Assembly: GCF_900110765.1 (NCBI RefSeq)
Contig: NZ_FOEO01000034.1
Coordinates: 1-58,716, forward strand
Length of the DNA: 58,716 bases
From: Pseudomonas sp. NFACC02
GTDB taxonomy: Bacteria > Pseudomonadota > Gammaproteobacteria > Pseudomonadales > Pseudomonadaceae
Reading direction: 5' to 3'
In this document: positions 44,195 through 52,456 of the stretch, piece by piece
How positions within the stretch are numbered: the stretch's first letter is position 1
How the letters are laid out: each line of letters starts with the position of its first letter
Translations under genes and position numbers: made by a program
The notes under the pieces: model-generated
Told to the model about the DNA's origin: nothing
Seen by the model: only the letters and a program-made list of their open reading frames with translations
The model's database searches: none

Positions 44195-44844
44195 GCTTGC
44201 TCAGCGCTTTCTCCCATCTGGACTGGAATCAGGTCATGCACCTGACCCTGCAACACATCACGCTGGTGGGCATCGCGGTGTCGCTGGCCATCCTGGTCGG
44301 CGTGCCGCTGGGCGTTTTCATGACGCGCTTTCCGGCACTTGCCGGTCCCCTGCAAGCCAGCGCGACGGTGTTGCTGACCATCCCGTCGATTGCCTTGTTC
44401 GGGCTGCTGCTGCCGTTCTACTCGAAGTTCGGCCAGGGCCTGGGCCCGATGCCGGCGATCACGGCGGTATTTCTTTATTCGCTACTGCCGATCATGCGTA
44501 ACACCTACCTGGCACTTACGGGTGTCGAGCCGGGTATTCGCGAAGCCGCGAGAGGCATCGGCATGACCTTCGGCCAGCGCCTGCGCATGGTCGAACTGCC
44601 GATTGCCGTGCCGGTGATTCTCGCCGGTGTGCGCACCGCCGTGGTCATGAACATCGGCGTCATGACCATCGCCGCCACCATCGGCGCCGGTGGCCTTGGC
44701 GTGCTCATCCTCGCTTCCATCAGCCGCAGCGACATGTCGATGCTCATCGTCGGCGCCGTACTGGTCAGCATTCTGGCCATCTTCGCTGACCTGCTTCTGC
44801 AATGGCTGCAACGCTCGCTGACTCCAAAAGGATTGCTCAAATGA
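44191..44844 (+). CDS. Osmoprotectant ABC transporter, second permease
   Basis: 217 residues, same family as the permease at 42504. About six membrane segments; the EAA-like loop is GIREAARGIGMTFGQRLRMVELP. It overlaps the binding-protein gene at its start and the ATPase gene at its stop, both by ATGA, so the whole unit is translated as one operon. Confidence 0.93.
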   Translation: MSLLSAFSHLDWNQVMHLTLQHITLVGIAVSLAILVGVPLGVFMTRFPALAGPLQASATVLLTIPSIALFGLLLPFYSKFGQGLGPMPAITAVFLYSLLPIMRNTYLALTGVEPGIREAARGIGMTFGQRLRMVELPIAVPVILAGVRTAVVMNIGVMTIAATIGAGGLGVLILASISRSDMSMLIVGAVLVSILAIFADLLLQWLQRSLTPKGLLK

Positions 44845-46022
44845 CTGTCAAAACCATGATCGAACTTCAAAATCTGACTAAGACCTTTCAGAGCAACGGC
44901 AAGGAAGTGAAGGCGGTCGATTCCGTGAGCCTGACCGTCAACGAAGGCGAGATCTGCGTGTTCCTCGGCCCGTCGGGCTGCGGCAAGAGCACGACGCTGA
45001 AAATGATCAACCGCCTCATCATGCCAACCTCCGGCAAGGTGCTGATCAACGGCGAAGACACCACTCAACTCGATGAAGTGACCCTGCGGCGCAACATCGG
45101 CTACGTGATTCAGCAGATCGGTCTGTTTCCTAACATGACCATCGAGGAAAACATCGTGGTTGTGCCCAAGCTGCTGGGCTGGGACAAACAGAAGTGCCAC
45201 GACCGCGCGCGTGAGCTGATGAGCATGATCAAGCTTGAGCCCAAGCAGTACCTGCACCGTTATCCCCGTGAACTGTCAGGTGGACAGCAGCAACGGATCG
45301 GTGTGATTCGCGCGCTGGCGGCCGACGCACCCCTGCTGCTGATGGACGAACCGTTCGGCGCGGTCGACCCGATCAACCGCGAGATGATCCAGAACGAGTT
45401 TTTCGAGATGCAGCGGGCTCTCAACAAGACCGTGATCATGGTCAGCCACGACATCGACGAAGCCATCAAGCTCGGCGACAAGATCGCAATTTTCCGCGCC
45501 GGCAAGCTGCTGCAAATCGACCACCCGGACACCTTGCTGGCGCATCCAGCCGACGACTTCGTCAGCAGCTTCGTCGGTCAGGACAGCACCCTCAAGCGCC
45601 TGCTGCTGGTGAAAGCCGAAGACGCGGCAGACAACGCACCGTCTGTCAGCCCTGAAACCCCGGTCGCCGATGCGTTGGAGATCATGGACGAACAGGACCG
45701 CCGTTACGTGGTGGTCACCGACGGCGACAACAAGGCCATGGGTTACGTGCGCCGCCGCGACCTGCATCGCCAGAGCGGCACCTGCCAGCAATACCTGCGC
45801 CCCTTCAACGCCACGGCGGCCTACGACGAACACCTGCGCATCCTGCTGTCGCGCATGTACGAGTTCAACCGTTCATGGCTGCCGGTGCTCGATGCCGAGA
45901 ACGTGTTCCTGGGTGAAGTGACGCAAGAGTCGATCGCGGCCTACCTGAGTTCAGGTCAGTCCCGGGGCAAGAAGACCAGCATCGTTTCGCCAGCGGAAGT
46001 GGCGGAGCAGGCTGCGGGTTAA
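44841..46022 (+). CDS. Osmoprotectant ABC transporter ATP-binding protein with CBS domain
   Basis: 393 residues. Walker A GPSGCGKSTTLK, Q-loop YVIQQIGLF, signature LSGGQQQRIGVIRALA and Walker B LLLMDEPFGAVDP are intact. About residues 275-375 form a CBS region (VADALEIMDEQDRRYVVVTD and EFNRSWLPVLDAENVFLGEV) that in OpuA-type transporters senses ionic strength or nucleotide. The start ATG (44841) overlaps the permease stop; the longer frame from 44802 lies in that gene. Confidence 0.94.
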   Translation: MTVKTMIELQNLTKTFQSNGKEVKAVDSVSLTVNEGEICVFLGPSGCGKSTTLKMINRLIMPTSGKVLINGEDTTQLDEVTLRRNIGYVIQQIGLFPNMTIEENIVVVPKLLGWDKQKCHDRARELMSMIKLEPKQYLHRYPRELSGGQQQRIGVIRALAADAPLLLMDEPFGAVDPINREMIQNEFFEMQRALNKTVIMVSHDIDEAIKLGDKIAIFRAGKLLQIDHPDTLLAHPADDFVSSFVGQDSTLKRLLLVKAEDAADNAPSVSPETPVADALEIMDEQDRRYVVVTDGDNKAMGYVRRRDLHRQSGTCQQYLRPFNATAAYDEHLRILLSRMYEFNRSWLPVLDAENVFLGEVTQESIAAYLSSGQSRGKKTSIVSPAEVAEQAAG

Positions 46023-46154
46023 CTCCGAGGACCGGCCAGCCCGGCATTCGCGATCAGGGGAACATCGTCCTGTCACATCGGTCGGTTACTACAGGGTGAT
46101 TGACAGACGCGAATGCCCGTCTGGCAAAAACGGGCAGAAACGCGACATTTTTTG

Positions 46155-46183
46155 TTGATCTTGAACCCCTCAGGTCCTAAAGT
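46155..46183 (+). promoter_or_regulatory. Candidate sigma-70 promoter upstream of the decarboxylase
   Basis: TTGATC, 17 nt, then TAAAGT, a fair -35/-10 pair at ideal spacing. Transcription would start near 46190, giving a leader of about 207 nt before the decarboxylase, or a short RNA ending at the hairpin at 46245-46277. Confidence 0.4.
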
Positions 46184-46189
46184 TCGCGC

Positions 46190-46278
46190 CGAACGTCCAT
46201 GCTGGAAACGATCCATCCGGCTCAAGTACTGACGACGAGACAGCAAGGCCAAGGGAACCCGCGTCCCATGGCCTTTTT
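46190..46278 (+). ncRNA. Possible short RNA or attenuated leader
   Basis: A promoter-like pair at 46155-46183 is followed about 55-90 nt later by a terminator-like hairpin (46245-46277). This would give a transcript of about 90 nt independent of the decarboxylase, or an attenuated leader of it. I recognise no known sRNA family. The 374-nt gap 46023-46396 has no protein gene. Confidence 0.3.
46245..46277 (+). terminator. Terminator-like hairpin in the decarboxylase leader
   Basis: AAGGCCAAGGGA and TCCCATGGCCTT pair over twelve positions with one mismatch around a 7-nt loop and run into TTTTTGC. It could end the osmoprotectant operon transcript, end a short RNA, or attenuate the decarboxylase. 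Confidence 0.65.
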
Positions 46279-46338
46279 GCTTTCGGCGAACAGCCTTGGG
46301 AAGTAGGCGAACCAAAGTGGGGATACGGAGGACGTTCA

Positions 46339-46369
46339 AGAGGGCAAGGCCCTCACACCCATTGTTTTT
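46339..46369 (+). terminator. Second small hairpin before the decarboxylase
   Basis: GAGGGC - AAG - GCCCTC is followed nine to ten nucleotides later by GTTTTTT, 28 nt before the decarboxylase start. It is a weak terminator by itself, but its place just ahead of the ribosome-binding site suggests attenuation or translational control. Confidence 0.35.
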
Positions 46370-46396
46370 TACCGTTTGCCAACAGGAGTCCCCCGC

Positions 46397-47560
46397 ATGT
46401 CGATTCAGGTCGAAGATTATTTCGAGAAAAGCACCTTCGATAAAATGAAGGCGTTCGCCGACAAGCAAGAAACCCCGTTCGTGCTCATCGACACATCGAT
46501 GATCAGCAAGGCCTACGATGACCTGCGTGCAGGTTTCGAATTCGCCAAGGTTTACTACGCAGTCAAGGCCAACCCGGCCGTCGAAATCATCGACTTGCTC
46601 AAAGAGAAAGGTTCGAGCTTCGACATCGCGTCGATCTACGAGCTGGACAAAGTGATGGGGCGCGGCGTGGGCCCTGAGCGCATCAGCTACGGCAACACCA
46701 TCAAGAAATCCAGGGACATTCGTTACTTCTACGAGAAGGGCGTGCGCCTGTACGCAACCGACTCCGAAGCCGATCTGCGCAACATCGCCAAGGCCGCACC
46801 GGGCTCGAAAGTCTACGTGCGTATCCTCACCGAAGGCTCGACCACGGCCGACTGGCCTTTGTCGCGCAAATTCGGTTGCCAGACCGACATGGCCATGGAC
46901 CTGCTGATCCTGGCTCGCGACCTGGGCCTGGTGCCTTACGGCATTTCCTTCCACGTCGGTTCGCAGCAGCGCGACATCAGCGTCTGGGACGCCGCGATTG
47001 CCAAAGTGAAGGTGATCTTCGAGCGTCTGAAAGAAGAAGACGGCATCGAACTCAAGCTGATCAACATGGGTGGCGGCTTCCCGGCCAACTACATCACCCG
47101 TACGAACAGCCTGGAAACCTACGCTGAAGAAATCATCCGTTTCCTCAAGGAAGACTTCGGTGACGACCTGCCGGAAATCATTCTCGAGCCGGGCCGTTCG
47201 TTGATCGCCAACGCCGGTATCCTGGTCAGCGAAGTCGTGCTGGTTGCACGTAAATCCCGTACCGCGGTCGAGCGTTGGGTGTACACCGACGTGGGCAAGT
47301 TCTCCGGCCTGATCGAAACCATGGACGAAGCCATCAAGTTCCCGATCTGGACCGAGAAGAAAGGCGAAGTCGAAGAAGTCGTGATCGCCGGCCCCACCTG
47401 CGACAGCGCCGACATCATGTACGAGAACTACAAGTATGGCTTGCCGCTGAACCTGGCCATCGGTGATCGCCTGTACTGGCTGTCCACCGGCGCGTACACC
47501 ACCAGCTACAGCGCGATAGAGTTCAACGGCTTCCCGCCGCTGAAGTCCTTCTACATCTGA
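46397..47560 (+). CDS. speC: Ornithine/lysine decarboxylase (fold type III)
   Basis: 387 residues, the size and pattern of P. aeruginosa SpeC. FAKVYYAVKANP carries the PLP-binding Lys, GISFHVGSQQ and INMGGGFPANY the barrel phosphate contacts, ILEPGRSLIANAG the Arg, and AGPTCDSADIMYENY the catalytic Cys and Asp of the second subunit face. It converts ornithine to putrescine (or lysine to cadaverine). AGGAG precedes the ATG at 46397. A long leader with two hairpins suggests regulated expression. A very strong terminator follows. Confidence 0.95.
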   Translation: MSIQVEDYFEKSTFDKMKAFADKQETPFVLIDTSMISKAYDDLRAGFEFAKVYYAVKANPAVEIIDLLKEKGSSFDIASIYELDKVMGRGVGPERISYGNTIKKSRDIRYFYEKGVRLYATDSEADLRNIAKAAPGSKVYVRILTEGSTTADWPLSRKFGCQTDMAMDLLILARDLGLVPYGISFHVGSQQRDISVWDAAIAKVKVIFERLKEEDGIELKLINMGGGFPANYITRTNSLETYAEEIIRFLKEDFGDDLPEIILEPGRSLIANAGILVSEVVLVARKSRTAVERWVYTDVGKFSGLIETMDEAIKFPIWTEKKGEVEEVVIAGPTCDSADIMYENYKYGLPLNLAIGDRLYWLSTGAYTTSYSAIEFNGFPPLKSFYI

Positions 47561-47576
47561 GTGGTGGTGAAATAAA

Positions 47577-47607
47577 AGACGGCATCCCGAGGGATGCCGT
47601 TTTTTTT
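47577..47607. terminator. Bidirectional Rho-independent terminator
   Basis: ACGGCATCCC - GAG - GGATGCCGT followed by TTTTTTT on the plus strand, with AAAAG on the other side giving CTTTT on the minus strand. It ends the decarboxylase gene and the convergent gene at 47608. Confidence 0.95.
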
Positions 47608-48378
47608 CTAGAAGCGAAAGCGCAGGATGTTATCGAACGTGTGATTGATCAAACGCAGCGCCTCCCGCGCAGGAATGACTGCCAACTGCGCGCGCGTGTT
47701 GATGCTTCGTGGGGATTGTTTCGCGTCCAGCGCGGCAAGGCCGCAACGCGTCGCCTCCAGTAAATCGGACAGGCGCCCGCAGTAGATGCCCATGTTCGCC
47801 GCCGATAACATCGTCGAACACAGGCTTCGGTCGTTCCACTCCACTTTGCTTATCGCGGACGTCATGTTCTCGTCGGGCGTCAAGATGCGGTTGAGCGTGT
47901 CCGGCTCTTCTGCCTTGCTTTCCCCCTTGATCAGGTTGTTCACCCGGGCGTAGGTGCAGATGCTGGTGTTCATGAAGTCCATGAGCCGGGGGATGACCGC
48001 AATGGCCACCTCAGCGATTTTCAGGCATTCCTGTTGACGGTTCTTGAACTCTGCACACTGTGCTTGAAGCGTTGCCAGTTCCACGCTCAGCGAATCCGGA
48101 CGGGCCTTCACGTGTTCAAGCAAGGTATTGAGCGTGCTGCGAGTGGTGTGGTGCAGTGCGCGGAGCTCTGCCGAAGTGAAGCCCCACAATGTGCTTCCTG
48201 CCAACGCCTTTGCCAGCACCTCATCTAATGCGGGTTCCCGGGATTTCCCGTATTCGTCCGTGGGTACCAAGTCCAGTCCTACCTTGAACGCCTCGATACG
48301 GCTTGGGAGATTTTTCAGGTAGGTCATATGAAAGCCGAGGTCCTCGGCGTCTCTGTACTCTATGTAATGTATCGCCAC
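47608..48378 (-). CDS. Unrecognised protein encoded behind XaxA/XaxB
   Basis: 256 residues, mostly alpha-helical in appearance, without signal peptide. A hydrophobic stretch IAEVAIAVIPRLMDFMNTSIC occurs in the middle. I do not recognise the family. The GTG at 48378 is preferred because GAGG lies 8 nt before it; the longer frame (48411) starts with TTG and lacks a site. It is 66 nt downstream of the XaxB-like gene on the same strand, so it is probably the third gene of that unit. It could be an immunity protein, a chaperone, or a third component as in tripartite ClyA-type toxins; the sequence does not decide. GC is lower than in the flanking genes. Confidence 0.75.
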   Translation of the reverse strand: MAIHYIEYRDAEDLGFHMTYLKNLPSRIEAFKVGLDLVPTDEYGKSREPALDEVLAKALAGSTLWGFTSAELRALHHTTRSTLNTLLEHVKARPDSLSVELATLQAQCAEFKNRQQECLKIAEVAIAVIPRLMDFMNTSICTYARVNNLIKGESKAEEPDTLNRILTPDENMTSAISKVEWNDRSLCSTMLSAANMGIYCGRLSDLLEATRCGLAALDAKQSPRSINTRAQLAVIPAREALRLINHTFDNILRFRF

Positions 48379-48444
48379 ACAACGGTCCTCGCGCCGGACG
48401 ACGGAGCACAAAATGACGTGCCCCGCGCCTGGCTTTACGTCGAA

Positions 48445-49443
48445 TCAGGTGATGGTCCGAATGTAATCAGACAGCTTTTGCAGCGTCTGTACCACGTCTG
48501 ACAGTTGGTCTTCCTGGCCAGTATCCGTTTGGGAGATGTAAGCCGTTACCGCTTCGATCGTGTCAATGACCTGGTTGGCCTCGATGACAACCTGACCGCG
48601 CAAGTCATCGAACGCGTAAGCCTGCAGGATCAATTTGATGGAGTCGTTGTTTTTCGCCAACTGGTCCTCGAACGCTTTCAGTTGCCCGGTCAGCTTATCC
48701 AGCCGCTCGTTCATGCTGTCGCGTAAATCGATCAGGTCCAACAGCTTGAGTCCCTTCTGCACATCCCCAATGAATTCGCTCCCGATCTTAAGTCCGGCCT
48801 CGACGATTTCAACTTGCGGGGGCTGCATGCCGGCATCGGCCAACGTCTTCGCCGTCAGAATGGTGTCGTTCAGAAGGGTGGCAAAGTCTTTGGTTTCAAT
48901 CAAAGCGATGGCACTGGTCACCGCTGAGCGCTGGGTACTTAGCTGTGCGGTCGCAGACTCTGTGGTCTCCAATTCCTGACTCACCAGCTGATTGTTCTGC
49001 TTGAAGACTTCAATTTCCGTGTCTGTCGTAAAACGGTCAAGTTCTTCAGAGATATCAGCGAGTGCTTTGCGAACATTATTCGCCTGTTGGGTTATTTTTC
49101 CGCTCACTTCGACGACAGCACCGTTAATGTCTTCGGCGATTTCTTTCAGATCACTTTCCGTTGCCGTCTTGCGTTCCAGCTGCAAATTTTTTAAAGCAGC
49201 CATCCCACTGTTCAGGATCACAGGAATGGCCGAGGCGGTGTCTCTGAGCGCCGTTTCAACTGAAGTCAGGTAGCGATACGAAAAACTGATTTTTGCTGCA
49301 AGAGAAGGCAGATAATCCGTGCTCAACGACAGTGACTGCACGTGTGAGTTGGCCAGTCCGGCCACGCGAATGTTATTTCTCAAGGCCTTGATGTCTACAG
49401 GTTTGAAAACATCGTTGTTGTTAAGGTAAGTAATATTGCTCAT
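48445..49443 (-). CDS. Alpha-xenorhabdolysin-type binary toxin, subunit B-like (XaxB/YaxB)
   Basis: 332 residues with long helical, coiled-coil-prone segments (NAVVEVSGKITQQANNVRKA-like, RSAVTSAIALIETKDFATLL) and a moderately hydrophobic stretch DTASAIPVILNSGMAALKNL that may be the membrane-inserting part. Size and place directly after the A-like gene fit XaxB, the partner that forms the cytotoxic pore with XaxA. One nucleotide separates the two reading frames. No secretion signal is seen. The assignment is by size, arrangement and general pattern, so it is less sure than subunit A. Confidence 0.72.
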   Translation of the reverse strand: MSNITYLNNNDVFKPVDIKALRNNIRVAGLANSHVQSLSLSTDYLPSLAAKISFSYRYLTSVETALRDTASAIPVILNSGMAALKNLQLERKTATESDLKEIAEDINGAVVEVSGKITQQANNVRKALADISEELDRFTTDTEIEVFKQNNQLVSQELETTESATAQLSTQRSAVTSAIALIETKDFATLLNDTILTAKTLADAGMQPPQVEIVEAGLKIGSEFIGDVQKGLKLLDLIDLRDSMNERLDKLTGQLKAFEDQLAKNNDSIKLILQAYAFDDLRGQVVIEANQVIDTIEAVTAYISQTDTGQEDQLSDVVQTLQKLSDYIRTIT

Positions 49444-49444
49444 G

Positions 49445-50599
49445 TTATAGATGTCCGTATTCTTTTCGAAAGGCGTCGTCTGCTTCTGAAAAAACAGTCA
49501 GTAATTTGTCAGCGTCTCGTTTGATGTTGGCCCACGGGACAGCCACCAGTTCGAACGCGTTCATGAGTCGGCGTAATGAAAGTGCGTTGGTCACTTTGTT
49601 CGCCTGATTGACGGATTCGGTCATGTAGGTATCGAGAGCGGTCCATACAACGGTCAGGTTTTTGGTCGCAATGTCTGCATCAAATACGAGTTCTTGCAAA
49701 TCGCTGATGTCGAAACGCACCCGTTGCAGCGCACCGTTTATTTTGTTCTGCCGCTCAAGTTCAATGATGGACCGGTTCTGCGCTGCTCGCAGCGCATTGA
49801 GATCTTTCCGGATCTTCTCAGCCTGTACGCTGAAGTAGATACCTGCGACGAGCACGACGACCCCGGTGCCCACGGCGATGCCTACCGCTTTCTTGTATTC
49901 CTGTTGTTTTTCATCGATGCGCCTGGCTCGCTCCTCAATCTCGGCATTTAGCCGCGAAATTTCAAGGGGCTGCTTTCGATTGTCAATGCTGCGCAGCTTG
50001 ATCTGGACCGTAGGCATTACTTTGGTGGACAGTTCTTCGGCGAAGTCGTTGAGCCTGGCGTTTAATACGTTAGTCGCTGTCTGGCGCTCACGCACCAGAT
50101 TCCCGACTTCCTGAATATAATTCACAAAGTCGGCGCGATCGGCAGGGTTGATGTTGTCCGTCACCTGCGTGCGCAAGTCCTGATATATTTCCTGGATACC
50201 GTGTTGATACGTTTTTATCTGGTCGGCAAATACGCTTAATTCGCTACCAATGTTCATCATGTCTGCACGGATCGGAGCCCATTGCAGCGCATGGTTACGG
50301 ATAATAGTGAAACTCTCCTGAAAGTTTTTCGCTTCAAGATTGGCACCCGCACCACTTTCATAACCCAGATAACCAATCACATCCTTGAGTATCACCGGGA
50401 GACTCAATCCGCGAACTTCATAGCGTTTCAGATTGACCAGTTGACTCCGGGTGAGGATAAGACCAGGCTCACGGAAAACGTCAGGTGTGTTGCTGGCGGC
50501 GGCGGAAACTAAAGTATCTGGCAGCGCCTGAGCCTGTTCAAGGGCTTCACTGGCTACCGGTTGATCGTCCACCGCTGTGGAATTGTCAGTAATCATCAT
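49445..50599 (-). CDS. Alpha-xenorhabdolysin-type binary toxin, subunit A-like (XaxA/YaxA)
   Basis: 384 residues. It begins with a flexible N-terminus, then EPGLILTRSQLVNLKRYEVR and long helices. A single hydrophobic segment AVGIAVGTGVVVLVAGIYFS at about 242-261 lies between two coiled-coil arms (SRLNAEIEERARRIDEKQQE and AEKIRKDLNALRAAQNRSII), the ClyA-like alpha-pore-forming design. These toxins lyse insect or mammalian cells and act together with the B subunit. No signal peptide is present. Two adjacent ATGs mark the start; the ribosome site is weak. The three-gene set has lower GC than its surroundings, so it is likely acquired. Confidence 0.78.
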   Translation of the reverse strand: MMITDNSTAVDDQPVASEALEQAQALPDTLVSAAASNTPDVFREPGLILTRSQLVNLKRYEVRGLSLPVILKDVIGYLGYESGAGANLEAKNFQESFTIIRNHALQWAPIRADMMNIGSELSVFADQIKTYQHGIQEIYQDLRTQVTDNINPADRADFVNYIQEVGNLVRERQTATNVLNARLNDFAEELSTKVMPTVQIKLRSIDNRKQPLEISRLNAEIEERARRIDEKQQEYKKAVGIAVGTGVVVLVAGIYFSVQAEKIRKDLNALRAAQNRSIIELERQNKINGALQRVRFDISDLQELVFDADIATKNLTVVWTALDTYMTESVNQANKVTNALSLRRLMNAFELVAVPWANIKRDADKLLTVFSEADDAFRKEYGHL

Positions 50600-50775
50600 T
50601 CATTAGTCCATTAATGAAAAGAGATAAAAGTAATAAGAAGCGTCCTGATTAATGTCGGCTTCTGAACTTAATATGAGTGAAAACGGTATGAGCGTCAAAG
50701 ACCAACCTGAGAATGTTGAATTCAGGATGTTTCTTTCAGTCAGGCGCTAAACAGGCGAGGAAGAAGGGAAAAAAG

Positions 50776-51573
50776 CTAGTGAGTGTTTCGTAAGAAGTGG
50801 GTCAGTGCGGTGCGATCATTAGCGTTACCGTGTTCTGCTGCCCGTTGATGATAGGCCAGGGCCAACGCGCGAATCTCTGGATGGGGTGAGGACAACAGCG
50901 TCTGACGGCTGACCCGCAGAAAGTTGAGGTTGCCTGTGCGCAAAGCGATTTTTAGCCAGTCGATGGCTTCTTCGACAAGACCTTGATCGGCCAGAACGGC
51001 GGCGTGGCTGAATTGCCCTCGAAAGTCCCCGCCTTCTGCCGAGCGGCGATACCAGTGATGCGCGGCAGCGAGGTCCTGTTCGCAGCAGATACCGTCTTCC
51101 AGGTAACGCCCCAACAGATTCATCGATTTCGCATGGCCCATGTTCGCGGCCTTGCGGTAACAGGCCAGCGCCCGCGCCTGGTCCTTGTTCACCCCGCGAC
51201 CGGTCGCCAGCAGGTTCCCGTAGTTGTAAAAGCCCCAGTCCAGTTCCGCTTCGGCGGCTTGTCGGTAGTACTCGGCGGCCTTGGCGGCGTCGGGTTCGCA
51301 GCCCCATCCGTGCTCGTGGCAACGCCCGGCCATGTTGATCGCCATGGCGTGACCGCTGCGGGCGGCGATCTGGAACCAGGTCAGCGCCAGCGCCGCATCC
51401 TGCTCGATGCCGGTGCCATCGAGCAGGATCTGCCCGAGCAGGGCTTGTGCGTCCGGTAGGTTCTCCTGAGCGGCGACGAGGATCGCACGCGCCGCACTGG
51501 CAGGATTGTCCTGCAGCATCGCGCGCAGTTGTTCGCCATCGAGGACTTCCTGACGTCGCAGATTCCAGCTCAT
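50776..51573 (-). CDS. Sel1-repeat protein linked to piuC
   Basis: 265 residues with at least four Sel1-like (TPR-related) repeats of about 36 residues, such as ALTWFQIAARSGHAMAINMA, AAEYYRQAAEAELDWGFYNY, ALACYRKAANMGHAKSMNLL and AHHWYRRSAEGGDFRGQFSH. Such repeats mediate protein contacts. It starts 3 nt after the piuC stop, so it belongs to the iron operon. Pseudomonas piuC genes usually have such a neighbour. The 176-nt gap to the toxin gene on its right side holds no gene. Confidence 0.9.
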   Translation of the reverse strand: MSWNLRRQEVLDGEQLRAMLQDNPASAARAILVAAQENLPDAQALLGQILLDGTGIEQDAALALTWFQIAARSGHAMAINMAGRCHEHGWGCEPDAAKAAEYYRQAAEAELDWGFYNYGNLLATGRGVNKDQARALACYRKAANMGHAKSMNLLGRYLEDGICCEQDLAAAHHWYRRSAEGGDFRGQFSHAAVLADQGLVEEAIDWLKIALRTGNLNFLRVSRQTLLSSPHPEIRALALAYHQRAAEHGNANDRTALTHFLRNTH

Positions 51574-51576
51574 CGA

Positions 51577-52257
51577 TCAGACCTCGACCCACTGGCGCAG
51601 CAGGTTGTGATAGGTGCCGGTGAGTTGAATAAGCGACGGATGATCGGGCACATCGCGGCTCAGTTGCTGAATCGCGGTGTCCATTTCGAACAACAACGTG
51701 CGATGGCCGTCATCGCGCACCAGGCTCTGGGTCCAGAAAAACGAGGCGTAACGCGCGCCGCGTGTCACGGCATTGACCTTGTGCAGGCTGGTGGCGGGAT
51801 AGAGCAGCAGATCGCCCGCAGGCAATTTCACCTCACGGGTGCCGAACGTGTCCTGAATCACCAGTTCGCCGCCGTCGTAATCGTCCGGGTCACTGAAGAA
51901 CAGTGTCGAGGACAGGTCAGTGCGCACGCGTTCGATACTGCCCTTAGCCTGGCGCACCGAGTTGTCGATGTGAAAGTCGAAACTGCCGCCGCCGGTGTAA
52001 CAGTTCACCAAAGGTGGAAACACTTTGTGCGGCAGGGCGGCCGACATGAACAAGGGGTTGTGCCACAGCCTTTCAAGCAGCGCCGCACCGATCTCTTTGG
52101 CCAGCGGGTGGCCTTCGGGCAATTGCAGGTTGTGCTTGGCTTTTGCCGACTGGTGACCGGCGGTGATCTTGCCGTCCGCCCACTCGGTCTGCTCCAGGGC
52201 TTCACGGATGCGCTGCACTTCCTCAAGGGTAAACAGGCCAGGAATGTGTAGGAGCAT
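51577..52257 (-). CDS. piuC: PKHD-type Fe(II)/2-oxoglutarate hydroxylase PiuC
   Basis: 226 residues, the PiuC/YbiX length. The metal triad is HID (SFDFHIDNSVRQ) and the His of PATSLHKVNAVTRG, whose Arg binds 2-oxoglutarate. PiuC is iron-regulated and accompanies catecholate-type receptors (PiuA/Fiu), perhaps modifying the siderophore. A Fur-like site (52289-52307) lies 32 nt upstream of the start. It is divergent from the receptor gene. Confidence 0.93.
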   Translation of the reverse strand: MLLHIPGLFTLEEVQRIREALEQTEWADGKITAGHQSAKAKHNLQLPEGHPLAKEIGAALLERLWHNPLFMSAALPHKVFPPLVNCYTGGGSFDFHIDNSVRQAKGSIERVRTDLSSTLFFSDPDDYDGGELVIQDTFGTREVKLPAGDLLLYPATSLHKVNAVTRGARYASFFWTQSLVRDDGHRTLLFEMDTAIQQLSRDVPDHPSLIQLTGTYHNLLRQWVEV

Positions 52258-52288
52258 GGCGTCGCCACTCGGAATCGAAAAGGTAGCG

Positions 52289-52307
52289 AATGGTAGTGAT
52301 TCTTATT
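52289..52307. promoter_or_regulatory. Fur box, piuC side
   Basis: AATAAGAATCACTACCATT on the minus strand resembles the Pseudomonas Fur consensus AATGATAATCATTATCATT at most symmetric positions. It lies between the divergent piuC and receptor genes. Iron repression of both is expected. Confidence 0.6.
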
Positions 52308-52391
52308 GGCTGTGTAAAACCCTGCAGGCGCGCGTAGACGCACGCGTGTGAAAAAAGCGTAAAGGGAAAATGTAAAGAATGTAAGTTTTGT

Positions 52392-52413
52392 GCGAATACA
52401 AATGATTCCCAAC
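52392..52413. promoter_or_regulatory. Possible second Fur box, receptor side
   Basis: GCGAATACAAATGATTCCCAAC lies about 45-65 nt before the TonB receptor start and shows partial match to the Fur consensus (AATGATT core). It is weaker than the site at 52289. Confidence 0.4.
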
Positions 52414-52456
52414 TATATTTCGCGACCTCAACATTCCTTGGGGAAGGAAATTCACT

